A DNA stretch of 13,745 nt from UBA10939 sp050942745. GTDB lineage: Bacteria > Myxococcota > Myxococcia > Myxococcales > UBA5297. Shown here piece by piece: positions 12,008 to 13,745 of the stretch (the stretch's first letter is position 1; each line of letters starts with the position of its first letter). The stretch is taken from the NCBI GenBank assembly GCA_050942745.1, contig JBMNNX010000181.1:1-13745 (forward strand), written 5' to 3'. Made by a program: the position numbers and the translations under genes. Under the pieces are notes generated by a model. The model did not search any database. It saw only the letters and a list, made by a program, of their open reading frames with translations, and was not told the DNA's origin.

Positions 12008-13726
12008 ATGAACGCGAAGATCCTGCTGCCGTGCTTGCTCTTCGCCGGGCTCGGGGCCTGTAGCTGTGAGGATCCCGAGACGGCGCACCAGCCGGCCTGC
12101 TCCGCGGACGCCGACTGCGACGGCGGCCGGTGCATAGACGGCGCCTGCCAGGCTGACGTCCCCGACGGTTCGACCGAGTCTCCCGATGGCTCGACCGAGC
12201 TGCCCGACGCATCGAACCGCTGCCTCGAGGTCGGGCAGCCGTGCGCGCCCGGCGAGGAGCCGGCGTGCTGCTCCGGGCTCTGCCGCGCCGAGGCCGAGGG
12301 CGGGCCGACGGTCTGTGCGGAGGAGAAGCTGTGTGGCCCGGAGGGCGCGGCCTGCTCGGCGGCGACCGACTGCTGCTCACTGCGCTGCGCGGCGGGAGCC
12401 TGCGAGGGCGAGCGGTGCGTCCAGATCGACGGCGCCTGCGGCGAGGCCGCCGACTGCTGCTCCGGCATCTGCAACGGCGGCAAGTGCGCGAGGATCCCGA
12501 GCGCGACCTGCGGCACCCTCGGCGAGTCGTGCAGCGACGACTCGCAGTGCTGCTCGAAGAACTGCCAGGGAGACCGTTGCGTGCACGCCTCGAGCTGCAG
12601 CTCGGCCGGCGATATCTGCTACGAGGCGCTCGACTGCTGCAACGGAAGCTGCCAGCTTCCCGCCGGCGGGGGCCCGGGCACCTGCGCCGCGTCGGTGACC
12701 GCGCCGGGCAGCCCCGGCTGCACCGTGGGCGGCGAGCCGTGTGACGGCGACTCCTCGTGCTGCAGCCGCTTGTGCACCGACCTCGGCAGCGGCCGGGCGA
12801 CCTGCGTGCTGGGCACTGGCTGTCGGCAGACCGGCGAGGTCTGCAGCAAGAACGACGACTGCTGCGGCTGGGACACGAGCAGCGTCGTCTGCTCCCTCTT
12901 TCAGACCGATCCGCCGGTCGGCCGCTGCTCCAACGGCACTGCCTGCCAGCCGGTCGGCAACTGCTGCGGGGCCTTCGGCGCCGCTTGCCCGCAGGACTGC
13001 TGTGACGGCAAGAAGGCGGTCTGCCGGTTGGACCTCGGCGGCCTGGCGCGCTGCTTCGGCGGCGGCGATGTCTGCCCGAACGGCTACGACGGCCTCGACC
13101 CGAACTGTTGCATCCCCGAGGGTGAGGAGTGCCAGTTCCGCGACCAGTGCTGCAACCTGGCTCCTTGCGTCCAGGTTGACGGCCGCTTCGTCTGCCAGTC
13201 GCCGAAGTGCCTCGCGGCCGGCCAGCGCTGCACGCCGGGCGCGACCGGTGAGGGCGAGTGCTGCAACGGCCTCGAGTGCCTGTCGTCGGGCGAGCTTGCC
13301 ATCACCGTCTGCCGCGCCCGGCCGAGCGGCGGCGCGGACGCCGGCGTCGGGAGCGATGCGGGCAGCGAGGAGGGCGACGGTGGTTCTGGCAGCCCCGACG
13401 GCGGAGTCGTCTGCAGCGCGAATGGCGAGAGCTGCGCCTCCGGGGCGGAGTGCTGCTCCGGCGCGTGCCTCTCGGGCCTCTGCGGCACCTGCAAGGCCGA
13501 CGGGGTCGAGTGCGCCGCCGGCTCGGATTGCTGCTCGGGCATCTGCAGCGGCGGCCGCTGCACGCCGCCGCAGACCTGCGTGAACGAGAACGGCACCTGC
13601 TCGGGCACCGCCGAATGCTGCGCAGGGCTGAGCTGCGTCATCGCGGCCGGGCAGGCGAACGGCACCTGCGAGCCGGGCTCGACCTGCTCGGCTTCGGGGC
13701 AGGCGTGTTCGACGGCGCAGGCCTGA
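12008..13726 (+). CDS. Cys-rich lipoprotein of tandem cystine-knot-like repeats
   Basis: 572-aa predicted lipoprotein; lipobox L15-G-A-C18, then S-C-E, so outer-membrane sorting is likely. Residues ~18-48 hold a short Cys module like that of the VWA lipoprotein. A linker with DGSTE(S/L)PDGST repeats leads to about 13 repeats from C72 onward. Most have the pattern C-x6-C-x5-CC-x3-C-x4-C or the longer C-x6-C-x5-CC-x(3-4)-C-x(9-10)-C, with DCCSGxC as the commonest core. This is the cysteine order and spacing of inhibitor cystine-knot (knottin) miniproteins. An Asp/Gly/Ser-rich linker (~438-466) splits repeats 10 and 11. ATG 12008 follows GGAGG (11997-12001) by 6 bases; the frame extends upstream to 11498 but that part is Arg/Ala-rich and lies in repeats. 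The stop, TGA at 13724, interrupts a 14th repeat, and frame and motif seem to continue beyond it. Function unknown; structural surface protein, protease-inhibitor-like or toxin-like roles are all open. Confidence 0.88.
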   Translation: MNAKILLPCLLFAGLGACSCEDPETAHQPACSADADCDGGRCIDGACQADVPDGSTESPDGSTELPDASNRCLEVGQPCAPGEEPACCSGLCRAEAEGGPTVCAEEKLCGPEGAACSAATDCCSLRCAAGACEGERCVQIDGACGEAADCCSGICNGGKCARIPSATCGTLGESCSDDSQCCSKNCQGDRCVHASSCSSAGDICYEALDCCNGSCQLPAGGGPGTCAASVTAPGSPGCTVGGEPCDGDSSCCSRLCTDLGSGRATCVLGTGCRQTGEVCSKNDDCCGWDTSSVVCSLFQTDPPVGRCSNGTACQPVGNCCGAFGAACPQDCCDGKKAVCRLDLGGLARCFGGGDVCPNGYDGLDPNCCIPEGEECQFRDQCCNLAPCVQVDGRFVCQSPKCLAAGQRCTPGATGEGECCNGLECLSSGELAITVCRARPSGGADAGVGSDAGSEEGDGGSGSPDGGVVCSANGESCASGAECCSGACLSGLCGTCKADGVECAAGSDCCSGICSGGRCTPPQTCVNENGTCSGTAECCAGLSCVIAAGQANGTCEPGSTCSASGQACSTAQA

Positions 13727-13745
13727 GGCACGGGCTTGCGCTGCG

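Overview
The window is very GC-rich (strong G/C at third codon positions) and reads like a chromosomal segment of a myxobacterium-type organism (Myxococcota or a relative). The grounds are a long-form bifunctional Rel enzyme beginning MIRLNDILD, a RidA gene after it, large Cys-rich lipoproteins with Asp/Gly/Ser linkers, a zinc-ribbon plus Pro/Ala-linker protein, and gene-poor GC-rich spacers. This placement is inference; no rRNA or other marker gene is present.

Layout. At the left edge a gene on the minus strand (1-319, running off the window) encodes an N-terminal zinc ribbon followed by a Pro/Ala-rich linker. It diverges from a bifunctional (p)ppGpp synthetase/hydrolase gene (692-2866). A 624-bp spacer with a strong hairpin separates that from ridA (3491-3877). 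Next come a giant lipoprotein (3958-9144; calcium-binding thrombospondin-3-type repeats, an unassigned domain, a VWA domain with a MIDAS motif, and CXCXC Cys-rich repeats), a spacer with a REP-like palindrome and a second long hairpin, and asnS (9619-10923). A 1.08-kb gene-free spacer follows. It is full of repeats: a ~125-bp element present twice with a perfectly identical 72-bp core, and an array of 19-21-bp repeats arranged as two inverted arms. The window ends with a second Cys-rich lipoprotein (12008-13726) made of about 13 tandem cystine-knot-like repeats; its stop codon falls where the next repeat should carry a cysteine.

How the parts relate. Rel, RidA and AsnRS are housekeeping genes: stringent-response alarmone turnover, removal of reactive enamine/imine metabolites, and tRNA charging. 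The two lipoproteins form a second theme. Both have a lipobox, an immediately following C-x-C-E, a short Cys module and a low-complexity linker, the same GGAGG ribosome-binding site at the same spacing, and a shared upstream motif (GGCAAGATCG followed shortly by CCATTC). They look like cell-surface or periplasm-facing outer-membrane proteins built from modules better known in animal extracellular proteins.

Best candidates for something undescribed: (1) the duplicated structured element in 11011-11799, where a central segment can pair with either an upstream or a downstream partner and three of the differences between copies preserve pairing; (2) the tandem knottin-like lipoprotein and its in-repeat TGA; (3) the TSP3-VWA-CXCXC lipoprotein, whose architecture recalls the myxobacterial gliding lipoprotein CglD but which has an extended Cys-rich tail.
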